48,396 bases of DNA from Paenibacillus turicensis (GCF_017873435.1 NZ_JAGGKG010000027.1:1-48396), one strand, 5' to 3'; shown: positions 35,450 through 44,866, counted from the stretch's first letter. The notes: a model not told the origin generated them from the sequence alone. Numbers and translations: made by a program.

Positions 35450-35720
35450 ACTATAGCAAACACGAAGAAGGAACAAAGTTAACGAATGAGACTCCCAGAG
35501 AGCCGGTGGTGCTGTGAACCGGTAGTTGAAAGTTATACTTTAGCGCTCCTGAGTTATTACGTTGAAATTTGTAGTAGGCGTAATCGGATAAAGTCCGTTA
35601 TCATTTGTTGTCTTAAGACATCACAAGGCTGGATTTGCGAAAATACAGCGAATTAGGGTGGTACCACGAATATCTCTCGTCCCTTACTAAGGAATTAGTA
35701 TGCGGATTGAGAGTTTTTTT
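35450..35720 (+). promoter_or_regulatory. T-box riboswitch, serine specifier
   Basis: The leader has the parts of a T-box in order. Stem I is closed by AACG (35481) and CGTT (35560), with the AGAGAGCCGG element and the apical CCGGTGGTGCTGTGAACCGG at its tip. The specifier loop reads TAGCGCTCC, with AGC (Ser) at 35542-35544. The T-box AGGGTGGTACCACG is at 35655-35668. The terminator pairs CTCTC (35674) with GAGAG (35709), followed by seven T residues. An uncharged tRNA-Ser(GCU) should permit transcription of serA. The next 225 bp to the gene (35721-35945) hold nothing I can name. Confidence 0.93.
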
Positions 35721-35945
35721 ATTTTTGTTCCAAGGATTTTTGTAGAGAAACGAGACTTTATACACCCTTATCCTTTGCTCCACTGCATTAGCAAAACATT
35801 AATGCAAAGAAGCATTTACAGTAGAAGCGAATGCCCTAAGATAGATATTGATTATTTATTTTATTCTAACTTTAGCGGCAATGCTATATAAAAGCTCTAG
35901 CATTTGTCATTATGCTTGGCTCATCAAATTTTTAGGAGGATTAAC

Positions 35946-37535
35946 ATGTTAAAGGTATTAGTATCGGATCCAATTAGTGACTTAGGTATTGAGCAGTTGA
36001 TTGATGCACAAGATGTAACGGTGGATAAAAAAACAGGCCTGAGTGAAGATGAATTAATTCAAATTATTGGCGATTACGATGCTTTGCTTGTACGTAGCCA
36101 GACAAAGGTAACTGAAAAAGTGATGAATGCAGCTACCAAATTAAAAGTTATTGGACGTGCAGGCGTTGGTGTTGATAACATCAATTTGGATGCAGCAACA
36201 AGCCGAGGCATTATTGTCATTAATGCGCCTGATGGAAACACCATTACAACCTGTGAACATGCCTTTGCTATGATGATGGCACTTGCTAGACATATCCCTC
36301 AAGCTTATGCCAAGACGATTACGGGCACATGGGATCGTAAATTCCTTGGTGTTGAGCTTCGTAATAAAAAGCTTGGTGTACTTGGTATGGGGCGTATCGG
36401 AAGTGAGGTTGCAAAACGTGCAAAAGCCTTTGGCATGGATATTTTAGGCTACGATCCATTCTTGACCGAGGAACGTGCTGAAAAGCTAGGTATCACACTT
36501 GCAACGGTTGATCAAGTTGTCCGTGAAGCTGATTTTATTACGGTCCATACTCCGCTAACACCAGAAACGAAGCATATGATTTCTACAGCGCAATTTAATG
36601 TAATGAAAAAAGGAATGCGGATTATTAACTGTGCACGTGGAGGCGTAGTTGACGAAGCTGCACTAGTAAAAGCGATTGATGATGGCATCGTTGCAGGCGC
36701 AGCCTTTGACGTATTTGAAAAAGAACCACCTGAAGCGGATCATCCGTTCTTAAACCATCCTAAAATTATTGTTACGCCACATTTAGGTGCATCTACAGTG
36801 GAAGCACAAGAAAATGTTGCGATTGATGTATCTGAACAAGTCTTACACATTTTGCGGAATGAGCCGTTTAGAAATGCGGTTAATATGCCACCAGTTGCAC
36901 CAAGCGTCATGAATAAATTACAGCCATATTTTGAATTAGGTGAAAAACTAGGGACATTTGCTTCCCAGCTTAATCATCAAGCAGTAAAAGAAATTCATGT
37001 CGACTATGCAGGTGACTTATCTGAGGTGGATACACAACCACTTACTCGCTACATTATTAAAGGTGTATTATCCCGTCACTTTGCGGAGGATGTTAACATC
37101 GTCAACTCTATGCATTTAGCAAAAGTACGTGATATTAACGTTGTTGTGTCTAAGACGGTTGCGACTAAGGGCTTTACGAACCTAGTGACTGTTGCACTTA
37201 AAGGTGAAGATGATTCAGAACAACGAATTGCTGGTACTTTATTAAATGGGTATGGTGCACGTATTGTACAAATTAATAAATTCCCAGTTGATGTTGCACC
37301 ACATGGTAACCTATTGTTTATTTCTCACAATGATAAACCGGGAATTATCGGTAAAGTAGGTACATTACTTGGCGAAAATGAAGTTAATATCGCGGCGATG
37401 CAGGTAGGTCGTAAAATAGTTGGCGGAGAAGCGATCATGGTTCTTTCCGTTGATAAAGAGCTCGATAAAAATGTCATTGATGCCTTGCTTAAAGTTACTG
37501 AAATTAATAAGGCGAAGCAAATCGAGTTTAAATAG
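35946..37535 (+). CDS. serA: D-3-phosphoglycerate dehydrogenase
   Basis: First step of serine synthesis. 529 aa from the ATG at 35946, which has AGGAGG 6 bp upstream; the frame extends to 35904 without support. Substrate domain, then the NAD-binding [30 protein letters not shown] near residues 140-170. Catalytic RGGVVDE and a HLGAST segment follow. The long form has an intervening domain (~315-450) and a C-terminal ACT domain ([21 protein letters not shown]). It is under T-box control by tRNA-Ser charging, consistent with end-product logic. Confidence 0.97.
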   Translation: MLKVLVSDPISDLGIEQLIDAQDVTVDKKTGLSEDELIQIIGDYDALLVRSQTKVTEKVMNAATKLKVIGRAGVGVDNINLDAATSRGIIVINAPDGNTITTCEHAFAMMMALARHIPQAYAKTITGTWDRKFLGVELRNKKLGVLGMGRIGSEVAKRAKAFGMDILGYDPFLTEERAEKLGITLATVDQVVREADFITVHTPLTPETKHMISTAQFNVMKKGMRIINCARGGVVDEAALVKAIDDGIVAGAAFDVFEKEPPEADHPFLNHPKIIVTPHLGASTVEAQENVAIDVSEQVLHILRNEPFRNAVNMPPVAPSVMNKLQPYFELGEKLGTFASQLNHQAVKEIHVDYAGDLSEVDTQPLTRYIIKGVLSRHFAEDVNIVNSMHLAKVRDINVVVSKTVATKGFTNLVTVALKGEDDSEQRIAGTLLNGYGARIVQINKFPVDVAPHGNLLFISHNDKPGIIGKVGTLLGENEVNIAAMQVGRKIVGGEAIMVLSVDKELDKNVIDALLKVTEINKAKQIEFK

Positions 37536-37542
37536 AAGCGTA

Positions 37543-37660
37543 AATTAGTGGTTGTCAGCGTTTGAAGGTGGACAGCTACGATCCAGAGAGTTCTTTCGAT
37601 CGTTGTTGAAACCAGATTCCTTACATTATACTCAGGCCCTATTTTTGACAACCACTAATT
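37543..37660. repeat. Inverted-repeat element, copy A
   Basis: AATTAGTGGTTGTCA (37543-37557) and TGACAACCACTAATT (37646-37660) are perfect 15-bp inverted ends of a 118-bp element starting 8 bp after the serA stop. Its core at 37575-37624 matches copy B in the opposite orientation at about 47 of 51 aligned positions. It encodes no protein of note and looks MITE-like. Confidence 0.8.
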
Positions 37661-37711
37661 AAAAATGAAGAAGTAAAAGTGATAATTAAAAAACACTTTT
37701 TGTAGTAAATT

Positions 37712-37774
37712 AAAAAAACCTTCTTGTTAGCGAGGAAAGCTTTGAAAGACTTTCCTACTAACAGAAGGTTTTTT
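37712..37774. terminator. Bidirectional terminator between serA and resE
   Basis: CCTTCT-x-GTTAG-xxx-GGAAAG pairs with CTTTCC-xx-CTAAC-x-GAAGG, flanked by A-runs at 37712-37718 and T residues at 37769-37774. It serves serA on the plus strand and can stop transcription from resE on the minus strand. Confidence 0.88.
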
Positions 37775-37808
37775 CAATTATAGAGCTTATTTAAGCGCTA
37801 AATTTACA

Positions 37809-37977
37809 AATCAGTGCTTGGCAGCCAACCTCACTTGGCGAAGAGACAGAGAGATTGTGGAGTGGCGTCTTTAAAACCAGATTCCTACCCTTAATCTCAT
37901 TGTAAGGAATCTGGTTTTAACAACGGTGCGAAACAACTCTCTGGATCGTAGCCTCCTCCACAGAATTGCTATCAAGC
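37809..37977. repeat. Inverted-repeat element, copy B
   Basis: AATCAGTGCTTGGCA at the left resembles the end of copy A (12 of 15), and GCTATCAAGC at the right is its degenerate inverted partner. It has an internal perfect 14-bp inverted repeat (AAAACCAGATTCCT and AGGAATCTGGTTTT). 37902-37952 matches copy A inverted; 37815-37865 matches copy C in the same orientation. It fills the rest of the serA-resE gap, whose last 100 bp hold nothing else I can name. Confidence 0.75.
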
Positions 37978-38077
37978 CCTTATTTTAGTTGAGTCTTAAC
38001 AAAGCTTGCAAATTGTTCCACGATGAACAAGAATAATCCCTTTCATTCAGCAAAACCTGCCTTTTGGGTTATTCCAT

Positions 38078-39475
38078 CTATCCTTTTGATTCGACAGGGA
38101 AAAACAGATGAAACACCGTTCCTTCATTTAACTCACTTTCAACTGTAATTTCACCTTCATGTGCATCAACAATATTTTTAACGATCGACAAGCCAAGTCC
38201 AGTTCCACCAGCTACGCCTCGCACTCTAGCCTTGTCCGCTTTATAAAAACGTTCAAAAATATAGGGTACATCTTTAGGTGGAATTCCCATGCCCTGATCA
38301 GCAATAAAGGCATGTATCATCGGTTGTTGATTTCGTACTATATTCTCTGCTCCAATCGTCACGACGGTATGATCACCAGAATGACGATAGGCATTATCAA
38401 GTAGGTTCGTAAATACTTGCTCTAATCGATCTTCATTTGCTTTAGACAAAATAAGATCATCCGAGGCAAGCGCTAAATGAAGATCAAGCCCCGCCTCTTT
38501 TGCGCGTACTAAAAACTTTCGATAAACACGTTCAAGTAGCTCATGCAAATCCACCTGCGCCATCACCATTTCCGTATGCCCAGCTTCCATTCTAGCTAAA
38601 TCAAGCAAATCATGGACAAGTCGCCCCATTCGAAGTGACTCGTCATGGATAACTTGAATTAGCTCTTGGCTTTCTTCTGGTGAAGTTGCCATACCATCGA
38701 TTAAAGCCTCACTATAGCCTTGCATCATAGATAATGGCGTTCTAATTTCGTGGGACACATTGGCTACAAAATCTCGACGCATTTTCTCAAGATTCACCTC
38801 TTCTGTCACGTCCCTAAGCACAGCAACAGCACCACGCAGCTCATTATTGGAAAATAAAGGAGCCATGTGCACAGACCAAGTTCCTTGCTTCACATATACA
38901 TGCTCACTTTGATCGTTACCTTGCTGTAGCAATTTCTCAAACATATCCTGTAATGGCTGTGGAATTGGAGAGTCAATAAGCTGCCCCCACATCGCTAAAA
39001 CATCTTCACCTGGTGGATTGGTTAAAATGATGTTTCCTGTTCGATCTAATGTAATGACCGCATCGGTCATACTTTTAAGGATGCTAGCTAAATGTTCTTT
39101 TTCATGGTTTAAGCTCTGGATCGTATTTTCAAGCTCTTCTGCCATGTGGTTAAACGTATTCGCAAGCTCACCAATCTCATCGCTTGTTCGTAAGGACAGC
39201 CTTGTATCATAGTTCCCTTTGCGTACTGAGTCAGTCGCAGCAATCAACTGCTGCATTGGTTGTGTAATCTTTGTAAATAAGAACAACGCAAAAAAAGTGG
39301 TGAGGGAAAAGCCAATAATCGCCACAATCACAAATAGCTTTTTTATTGCTTCTGGATTTGTAAAATTAGTATCTATGTAGGGCAATAAAAATAAACCTAA
39401 ACTTAGCATCACACAAGCGACTAAACCAATAATGGTAATCCATAGCTTGCCAACGAGTGTTCTCCAAAAGTTCAC
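38078..39475 (-). CDS. resE: Sensor histidine kinase ResE
   Basis: Membrane sensor that phosphorylates ResD under low oxygen or with nitric oxide. 465 aa: two N-terminal membrane helices close together (short extracytoplasmic loop), HAMP (~55-110, including NTFNHMAEELENTIQ), PAS domain (~115-225), phospho-acceptor VSHEIRTPLSMMQGYSEAL near residue 240, and an ATPase domain with QVFTNLLDNAYRHS, DQGMGIPP and GGTGLGLSIVK. The extracytoplasmic loop is only ~15-20 residues, shorter than in B. subtilis ResE, so sensing is probably cytoplasmic or through the PAS domain. The start directly follows the resD stop. Confidence 0.92.
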   Translation of the reverse strand: MNFWRTLVGKLWITIIGLVACVMLSLGLFLLPYIDTNFTNPEAIKKLFVIVAIIGFSLTTFFALFLFTKITQPMQQLIAATDSVRKGNYDTRLSLRTSDEIGELANTFNHMAEELENTIQSLNHEKEHLASILKSMTDAVITLDRTGNIILTNPPGEDVLAMWGQLIDSPIPQPLQDMFEKLLQQGNDQSEHVYVKQGTWSVHMAPLFSNNELRGAVAVLRDVTEEVNLEKMRRDFVANVSHEIRTPLSMMQGYSEALIDGMATSPEESQELIQVIHDESLRMGRLVHDLLDLARMEAGHTEMVMAQVDLHELLERVYRKFLVRAKEAGLDLHLALASDDLILSKANEDRLEQVFTNLLDNAYRHSGDHTVVTIGAENIVRNQQPMIHAFIADQGMGIPPKDVPYIFERFYKADKARVRGVAGGTGLGLSIVKNIVDAHEGEITVESELNEGTVFHLFFPVESKG

Positions 39476-40192
39476 TTATTTAGCTACCTCCAGTTTGTAG
39501 CCAACCCCCCACACTGTGGTTATCATCGCAGCCGCTTCCGGGGATACCTTATTTAGCTTTTCTCTTAACCGCTTCACATGGGTATCTACTGTACGCAAAT
39601 CGCCAAAAAATTCATAATTCCAAACATCTTTAAGCAGCTCCTCACGCGAAAAAACCTTATCAGGGGATATCGCCAAATAATGAAGAAGCTCATATTCTTT
39701 TGGGGTTAAACTAATTTCGTGTCCATTGGTCGTTACACGATGAGCATCATGCTCAATAATTAAATGAGGGAAAACAATATTGTTGCTTGTACCACTTTCT
39801 TTTGTCAAATAAGCAGTAGCAGATGCACGACGCATAATGGCCTTGACTCGATAAATGACTTCACGCGGGCTAAATGGCTTCACAACATAATCATCAGCAC
39901 CAACCTCAAATCCTTGAACCCGATTCATTTCCTCGCCTTTTGCAGTTAACATTAGGACAGGGGTTGATTTAATTTGTCGTAAGCGACTACATACCTCAAT
40001 GCCGTCTATTCCAGGCAACATTACATCAAGTAAAATCAAACCATAATCATTATTTGTCGCTTTCTTAAGCGCAATTTCACCGTCTTCCGCCTCATCAATT
40101 TCATATCCTTCTTTTTCTAGATACATTTTAAGAAGGCGGCGAATACGTTCTTCATCATCAACCACCAAAATCCGGTTTTCATGATCTGTCAT
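39476..40192 (-). CDS. resD: Response regulator ResD (OmpR family)
   Basis: Controls respiratory and anaerobic genes. 238 aa from the ATG at 40192 with AAGGAGGTG upstream; the frame to 40264 is unsupported. Receiver domain: acidic pair VVDDEERI, phospho-Asp56 in ILLDVMLPG, Thr/Lys switch in LTAKG and DDYVVKPFSPRE. Winged-helix domain: LTPKEYELLHYLA, REELLKDVW, RTVDTHVKRLREK. B. subtilis has resABC between rluB and resD; here rluB is directly upstream. Two ResD-box-like sequences lie in its leader. Confidence 0.93.
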   Translation of the reverse strand: MTDHENRILVVDDEERIRRLLKMYLEKEGYEIDEAEDGEIALKKATNNDYGLILLDVMLPGIDGIEVCSRLRQIKSTPVLMLTAKGEEMNRVQGFEVGADDYVVKPFSPREVIYRVKAIMRRASATAYLTKESGTSNNIVFPHLIIEHDAHRVTTNGHEISLTPKEYELLHYLAISPDKVFSREELLKDVWNYEFFGDLRTVDTHVKRLREKLNKVSPEAAAMITTVWGVGYKLEVAK

Positions 40193-40220
40193 AGACAACA
40201 CCTCCTTCAGACACTCCCTA

Positions 40221-40251
40221 TTTGTGAATAGGAATAAAAATATTTGTGAAC
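40221..40251 (+). promoter_or_regulatory. Pair of ResD-box-like sequences in the resD leader
   Basis: TTTGTGAAT at 40221-40229 and TTTGTGAAC at 40243-40251, read on the plus strand, are 22 bp apart (two helical turns). They match the TTTGTGAAT consensus I recall for B. subtilis ResD. They lie between the likely -10 and the resD start. Confidence 0.5.
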
Positions 40252-40262
40252 ATATATCGAAC

Positions 40263-40268
40263 ATTATA
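40263..40268 (-). promoter_or_regulatory. Probable resD promoter -10
   Basis: A perfect TATAAT on the minus strand, 70 bp before the resD start. The possible -35 CTGTAA, 18 bp upstream, is weak, which would suit an activated promoter. Confidence 0.45.
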
Positions 40269-40328
40269 ACTCAAATTGGTTACAGGTTACAGTATTTTTA
40301 CATAACTTGTCCAGACAATATGCTCACT

Positions 40329-41081
40329 TTACTTTGTTTTATTCTGTGATTTTTTCCCTGCTAATCTTGCCTGTTTATATAGACCCTCAATCTCTTCTTT
40401 TGTTAGCGGACGTGAAAGCCCTCTTTTCAGGTTGCCCAAAAACAAATCACCAAATGCAATCCGTTTTAGCTTATTAACAGGATGGTTAATTGCATCAAAC
40501 ATACGACGAACCTGACGATTTCTACCCTCTGTGATCGTAATTGAAATCGTGGCAAATTTACCTTCAGGATCAATATCTTGATATTCAACCTCAGCAGGTG
40601 CTGTCATGCCATCCTCTAGCATAATGCCTTTTTTCAGCTTATCTAAAGCTGTTCCATGGGGTACACCCTTTACTGTCGCAATATACGTTTTAGGGACATG
40701 GTGTTTAGGATGTGTAAGCATATGCGCAAAATCTCCATCATTGGTTAACAGCAATAAACCTTCTGTATCGTAATCTAAACGACCCACAGGATAAAGACGC
40801 TCTGAGACCCCTTTTAGATAATCGTTTACGATTTTTCTACCTTGAGGATCTGAAGCGCTTGTAATTACGCCTTTAGGCTTGTTAAGCATCATATATACCT
40901 TTTTTTCGGCACCGATAGTTTTACCATTTACTTTAATGACATCAACGGAAGGGTCAACTTTTGTACCAAGTGTGGTAACCACCTCGTCATTGACTTCAAC
41001 CTTCCCTTGTAATATTAATTCTTCACATTTTCGGCGAGAAGCAACTCCTGCTTGTGCCAATATTTTTTGCAATCTTTCCAT
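40329..41081 (-). CDS. rluB: 23S rRNA pseudouridine synthase B
   Basis: Modifies the peptidyl-transferase region of 23S rRNA (U2605 in E. coli numbering). 250 aa: N-terminal S4 RNA-binding domain (ERLQKILAQAGVASRRKCEELI), catalytic-Asp motif VGRLDYDTEGLLLLTNDG near residue 100, and EGRNRQVRRMFDAINHPV. It has the family length. In B. subtilis it sits between spmB and resA; that order is kept here except for the insertion of a DUF2167 gene and the missing resABC. Confidence 0.95.
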   Translation of the reverse strand: MERLQKILAQAGVASRRKCEELILQGKVEVNDEVVTTLGTKVDPSVDVIKVNGKTIGAEKKVYMMLNKPKGVITSASDPQGRKIVNDYLKGVSERLYPVGRLDYDTEGLLLLTNDGDFAHMLTHPKHHVPKTYIATVKGVPHGTALDKLKKGIMLEDGMTAPAEVEYQDIDPEGKFATISITITEGRNRQVRRMFDAINHPVNKLKRIAFGDLFLGNLKRGLSRPLTKEEIEGLYKQARLAGKKSQNKTK

Positions 41082-41187
41082 GTTCGTTAAGTCACCTCTT
41101 ATTCATGATACCCATCAAAGCATAAAATCACAACAGAAAAAATCGTATACGGTTTAAAAGAGCACAACAATTGCTGCAATAAATAAA

Positions 41188-41224
41188 GAAAACTCGATGA
41201 AAATGTTTTTCCACCGAGTTTTTT
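41188..41224. terminator. Terminator after the DUF2167 gene
   Basis: A 9-bp stem (AACTCGATG at 41191-41199 with CACCGAGTT at 41212-41220, one G-U pair in the minus-strand RNA). T-rich on both sides. Confidence 0.7.
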
Positions 41225-41253
41225 AGAGTGATTTTTAATTATAGGGCCACCCT

Positions 41254-42288
41254 TTATTTAAATCGATTATCTGAATTAAAGCGATCGTCCGACTGGTTAA
41301 AACGATCATCCGATTCAGACTTCGTTTCTGTTGTTGTCTCTGAGATTGCAGGCTCTTGTACGTCACTCATAACATTAGGATTGTTATCCTGTTTCTTCTT
41401 TTTACCAAATATAACTTTCCCTAACCAGGCAAAAGCGGCAATAATAAGAACAAATCCCTTTTTCAAAAATGCTAAAATCAAAGCAAGAAGTCCTGTTTTT
41501 TTAGCAACAACCGCACCTGCACCACCTAAAATAAGTCCAGTTAAGCCATAAGCCGCTGCTTTATCTGTATCTGGGTTAAAGTCAGTATATTTATTTCCAT
41601 CCTTAAGTGAAAAATTTTCAATAATATCCTTTTGGACGATGGCGCTATCTTTATCAAGTGTATCAGGTGAAGAGACAAGAATCGTTGAAATTGTACCTTC
41701 ACGGGTCAATATACGTGTATTGTAGTTTACAAGTTTATTGTGCTCTGCATCTTGCAACAATGTAGCCCAAGTTAAGCTATGTATACTCTCATCATAATGT
41801 GGTTCAGCGTGCCAACCCAATACATTTAAATGATATTTAGCATCTAGCTGTTTATTGGACTCCTCTGTACCTTTACGATAGCTATCTAACAGTGCACTAG
41901 CATCAATATCACTTTTCTCTTCATCCTTAATATGACCAGTATCTTCATATTCTAAGAACAATGACCATGACATATCTTCTGGAAGAATCGTACCAATTTC
42001 ACGACCATTAGGAATATTTCCTGTTTCCTTTAAATATACGATCGAGTCCTTTTCATCAAGAAAATAATAACCTTTTGGTAATTTCAATTGTGCAAGAGCA
42101 GTTCCAACATCAATACTTTGCCCTTGGCCTTCAATCCAATTCAAGTTAGCTAATGGATTCTCCTGTTGAGTATTGTTTGTTGCTCCGTCTTCGTTTGTTG
42201 CAAAAGATGGTGCCGGTAACAGCGTAGTTAATAAAACAGCAATCATCAATGATAATGCCCCGAACCTAAAACGTTGTTTATTAATCAC
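41254..42288 (-). CDS. DUF2167-family membrane protein
   Basis: 344 aa: signal peptide (LSLMIAVLLTTLLPAPSFA, cut near AxA), then a DUF2167 domain with NLNWIEGQGQSIDVG, LPKGYYFLDEKDSI and EDMSWSLFLEYEDTGHIKD, then two close membrane helices (~240-290). The charged C-terminal tail ends in a DDRFNQSDDRFNSDNRF repeat. The family is found in many bacteria; its function is not known to me. The region between rluB and spmB, where it sits, normally holds no such gene in B. subtilis. It is flanked by terminators on both sides. Confidence 0.88.
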   Translation of the reverse strand: MINKQRFRFGALSLMIAVLLTTLLPAPSFATNEDGATNNTQQENPLANLNWIEGQGQSIDVGTALAQLKLPKGYYFLDEKDSIVYLKETGNIPNGREIGTILPEDMSWSLFLEYEDTGHIKDEEKSDIDASALLDSYRKGTEESNKQLDAKYHLNVLGWHAEPHYDESIHSLTWATLLQDAEHNKLVNYNTRILTREGTISTILVSSPDTLDKDSAIVQKDIIENFSLKDGNKYTDFNPDTDKAAAYGLTGLILGGAGAVVAKKTGLLALILAFLKKGFVLIIAAFAWLGKVIFGKKKKQDNNPNVMSDVQEPAISETTTETKSESDDRFNQSDDRFNSDNRFK

Positions 42289-42380
42289 TGGTATTTCCTC
42301 CCTTTTTACTCCCTCGTTTAATCGTTAATATTTTACAAGCTGTGTAATAAGTTGTATAGCGCATTAAGGTAAAACACACA

Positions 42381-42414
42381 AAAAAACTACCTTAGAACTA
42401 GTTCTAAAGTAGTT
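42381..42414 (-). terminator. Terminator after spmB
   Basis: A 14-bp stem (42385-42398 with 42401-42414, one G-U pair) followed by a T-rich run on the minus strand; it ends the dacB-spmA-spmB unit. Confidence 0.88.
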
Positions 42415-42457
42415 GGTGTTGTATGATTTGGAAATCTTTGTACGACAAAAGTAATGA

Positions 42458-42997
42458 TCAACTAAAAATAAGCAAGCACACTGCAATTGCGGCAATAAAT
42501 CCTACTATGTCCGAAAACAAGCCTACCTTTAAAGCATATCTTCCCTTACGAATTCCTACTGCGCCAAAATAAACAGTTAACACATACAATGTCGTATCTG
42601 TACTGCCTTGAATAGTGGATGCAATTCGACCAATCATGGAATCAGGACCATATGTTTTAATGAGGTCTGTTGTAAAGGCTAAGGAGCCTGTGCCCGTAAG
42701 TGGGCGTAAAATGCCTAACGGTAATATCTCAGATGGAACCGACAGCTTACTTAGCAGTGGTGTAAACCAGCCTACAAAAAAATCAAGTGCGCCAGAGGCT
42801 CTAAACACACTAATAGCTACCATCATACCTACTAAATGAGGCATAATATTAATTGCGGTTGAGAAGCCATCCTTAGCTCCCTCTACAAATGATTCGTAGA
42901 CAGCCACTTTTTTGATCCAAGCATATAGAGGAATAAAAGCAATCATAATCGGAATCGCCCAAGCAGATATTATATTAATAATCGCTAGCACAACCAT
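42458..42997 (-). CDS. spmB: Spore maturation protein B
   Basis: A membrane protein involved with SpmA in spore core dehydration. About 179 aa with five hydrophobic segments and the Gate/nucleoside-recognition-like signature (FVEGAKDGFSTAINIMPHLVGMMVAI, PLGILRPLTGTGSLAF, STIQGSTDTTLYVL). An ATG at 42997 is chosen; GAGGTG is very close, so a GTG at 42991 is also possible. It is 18 bp after spmA. Confidence 0.94.
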   Translation of the reverse strand: MVVLAIINIISAWAIPIMIAFIPLYAWIKKVAVYESFVEGAKDGFSTAINIMPHLVGMMVAISVFRASGALDFFVGWFTPLLSKLSVPSEILPLGILRPLTGTGSLAFTTDLIKTYGPDSMIGRIASTIQGSTDTTLYVLTVYFGAVGIRKGRYALKVGLFSDIVGFIAAIAVCLLIFS

Positions 42998-43018
42998 CAC
43001 CTCTTTTCAGACCACACT

Positions 43019-43600
43019 TCAAAATTTCGTTTTTCTTCGGTACCAACGATCTGCCATAATCGCTGCCATCGTCGCAATTGCAGTTGCAAGCAGTGTTGAA
43101 CCTACAATCTCAGTCGGATTAGCTGAATGATAGTTAAGTCTAATTGCAATTAATGTAGTTGGTATTAACGTAATGCTTGCAGTATTTAGTGCAAGCAGTG
43201 TACACATCGCAGCAGAGGCGGTTTCTTTATCTGGATTTAGCTCCTGTAGCTCCTGCATCGCGCGGATTCCCATCGGTGTTGCTGCATTCCCCAATCCTAA
43301 TAAATTGGCGCTCATATTGGATAATATGTAACCCATAGCAGGATGATTTTTAGGAACATCAGGAAATAGGAAGGACACGACAGGTCCTAGTAGCTTTGAT
43401 ATTTTGGATACAAGACCCGAATCTTGAGCCAGCTGCATTATACCAAGCCAAAATACTAGCACACTAATAAGTCCAAAGCATACGGTAACCCCTGTTGTCG
43501 CCCCTTCAAATGCCGCTTGTGTAACAATATTTATATCACCCTTGAGCGCTGCAAAAATAAAGCCGATTAAAATTAATGCTAACCAAATTTTATTAACCAT
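43019..43600 (-). CDS. spmA: Spore maturation protein A
   Basis: Partner of SpmB. 193 aa, strongly hydrophobic. The segments AFEGATTGVTVCFGLISVLVFWLG, GYILSNMSANLLGLGNAATPMG and ALNTASITLIPTTLIA are typical of SpmA. GGGGAAGCC precedes the ATG. It follows dacB by 54 bp in the conserved dacB-spmA-spmB order; in B. subtilis this operon is sigma-E controlled and shapes spore cortex and heat resistance. Confidence 0.95.
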   Translation of the reverse strand: MVNKIWLALILIGFIFAALKGDINIVTQAAFEGATTGVTVCFGLISVLVFWLGIMQLAQDSGLVSKISKLLGPVVSFLFPDVPKNHPAMGYILSNMSANLLGLGNAATPMGIRAMQELQELNPDKETASAAMCTLLALNTASITLIPTTLIAIRLNYHSANPTEIVGSTLLATAIATMAAIMADRWYRRKTKF

Positions 43601-43654
43601 TTTGGCTTCCCCTCTTTATACATACGTATATATCTAGCAATATCTACTTAAGCA

Positions 43655-44833
43655 TTAGCCTAAAAACAACTTCCTGAATACGAGACGCAAGGAGGATCCA
43701 AAGCTATTGGAGTCTATGTTTGCATTTGATGGCCTTGAAGATGCTTTTGAATCGGGTATATAGCTATCTTTATCGTATACAGGTACGGTTCCAATCTTTT
43801 CATTATCTAAATACATTTCAATGTAACCACGAAAACCAAATTGGGTTTCATCATTTTGACTTTGCTTTAACACTAGCTTTCGTTTTATTTTGTCCTGCTC
43901 CCCAGGTGCTAGCGCATAACTAAAGCTATCTCCTACCTTCATATCTGGTGCAATTTGTTGGCCCTTGTGGACCAGTGAAGCAAGGGGATAATGCTCAAAG
44001 CCAAAATCAAGCAACTTACGATGATCGTTCCAATCATCTCCATCATTAATCGTTACAACAACAAGCTGTTGCCCATCTCTTGTTGCAGAGCTAACGAGAC
44101 ATCGCTTCGCAATTTTGGTATATCCCGTTTTAACTCCATCTGCACCTTCATATAATCGCAGCATTTTATTTTTGTTGTTCCATTTATAATCCCAAGGATC
44201 AATTGGGTTTTGCGCTCGTTTTGATTGTGTAGCTACAATTTGCTTGAACGTTTCATTATGCAAAGCATAGGCAGTCAGCTTAGCTAAATCATTTGCCGTA
44301 GAATAATGCCCTTCCTGATCTAAGCCATGTGGGTTTTGAAACTTAGTATGCTGGAGCCCAATTAAGGCCGCCGTTTCATTCATTAAATACACAAAACCTT
44401 GCTCAGATCCGCCAACATGTTCGGCAATCGCCGTAGCAGCATCATTACCTGACCTTAACATTAGACCATATAACATGTCATGTAAGCTCATCTCCTCCCC
44501 TAATCGAAGAAAAAGGGAAGACCCTTCCTTGCCAAATGCATTTGCACTTACCTTTACCTTGTCACTTAAATTACCATGCTCAATGGCAACGATCGCGGTC
44601 ATAATTTTGGTTAAGCTTGCAATCGGTAGTTCCTCATCACCATGTTCGGAATATAGCAAGCGTCCAGATGTAACATCCATTAACGAAAATGATTGTGCAT
44701 TTGTTTTTGGCGGGAGAGGAATGTCTTTTTCTTCTGCATGAGCATGTCCACTAAAGCCAACTCCACCTACAGCAATCGTAAGCAAAAGATACCCTATTCC
44801 AAACTTTGTAAGCCATCTCTTCTTTATTGTCAT
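43655..44833 (-). CDS. dacB: D-alanyl-D-alanine carboxypeptidase DacB (PBP5*)
   Basis: Trims peptide side chains during spore cortex synthesis, lowering cross-linking. 392 aa from the ATG at 44833 (GGAGGATAAATCA upstream); a frame to 44878 is unsupported. Signal peptide with hydrophobic FGIGYLLLTIAVGGVGF ending near AHA; serine active-site motif ASLTKIMTA; SGN in LRSGNDAA; KTG in GVKTGYTK; then the small C-terminal beta domain. The adjacent spmA-spmB distinguish it from vegetative dacA. Confidence 0.94.
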   Translation of the reverse strand: MTIKKRWLTKFGIGYLLLTIAVGGVGFSGHAHAEEKDIPLPPKTNAQSFSLMDVTSGRLLYSEHGDEELPIASLTKIMTAIVAIEHGNLSDKVKVSANAFGKEGSSLFLRLGEEMSLHDMLYGLMLRSGNDAATAIAEHVGGSEQGFVYLMNETAALIGLQHTKFQNPHGLDQEGHYSTANDLAKLTAYALHNETFKQIVATQSKRAQNPIDPWDYKWNNKNKMLRLYEGADGVKTGYTKIAKRCLVSSATRDGQQLVVVTINDGDDWNDHRKLLDFGFEHYPLASLVHKGQQIAPDMKVGDSFSYALAPGEQDKIKRKLVLKQSQNDETQFGFRGYIEMYLDNEKIGTVPVYDKDSYIPDSKASSRPSNANIDSNSFGSSLRLVFRKLFLG

Positions 44834-44866
44834 TGATTTATCCTCCGATGGATCAGGACTGTAATA

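Noticed and set aside
37325..37651. Minus-strand frame at the end of serA running into repeat copy A
   Set aside because: It is antisense to the serA ACT domain, without a ribosome site, and ends in the repeat.
40879..41551. Plus-strand frames opposite rluB and the DUF2167 gene
   Set aside because: Mirror frames of genuine minus-strand genes with strong family motifs.
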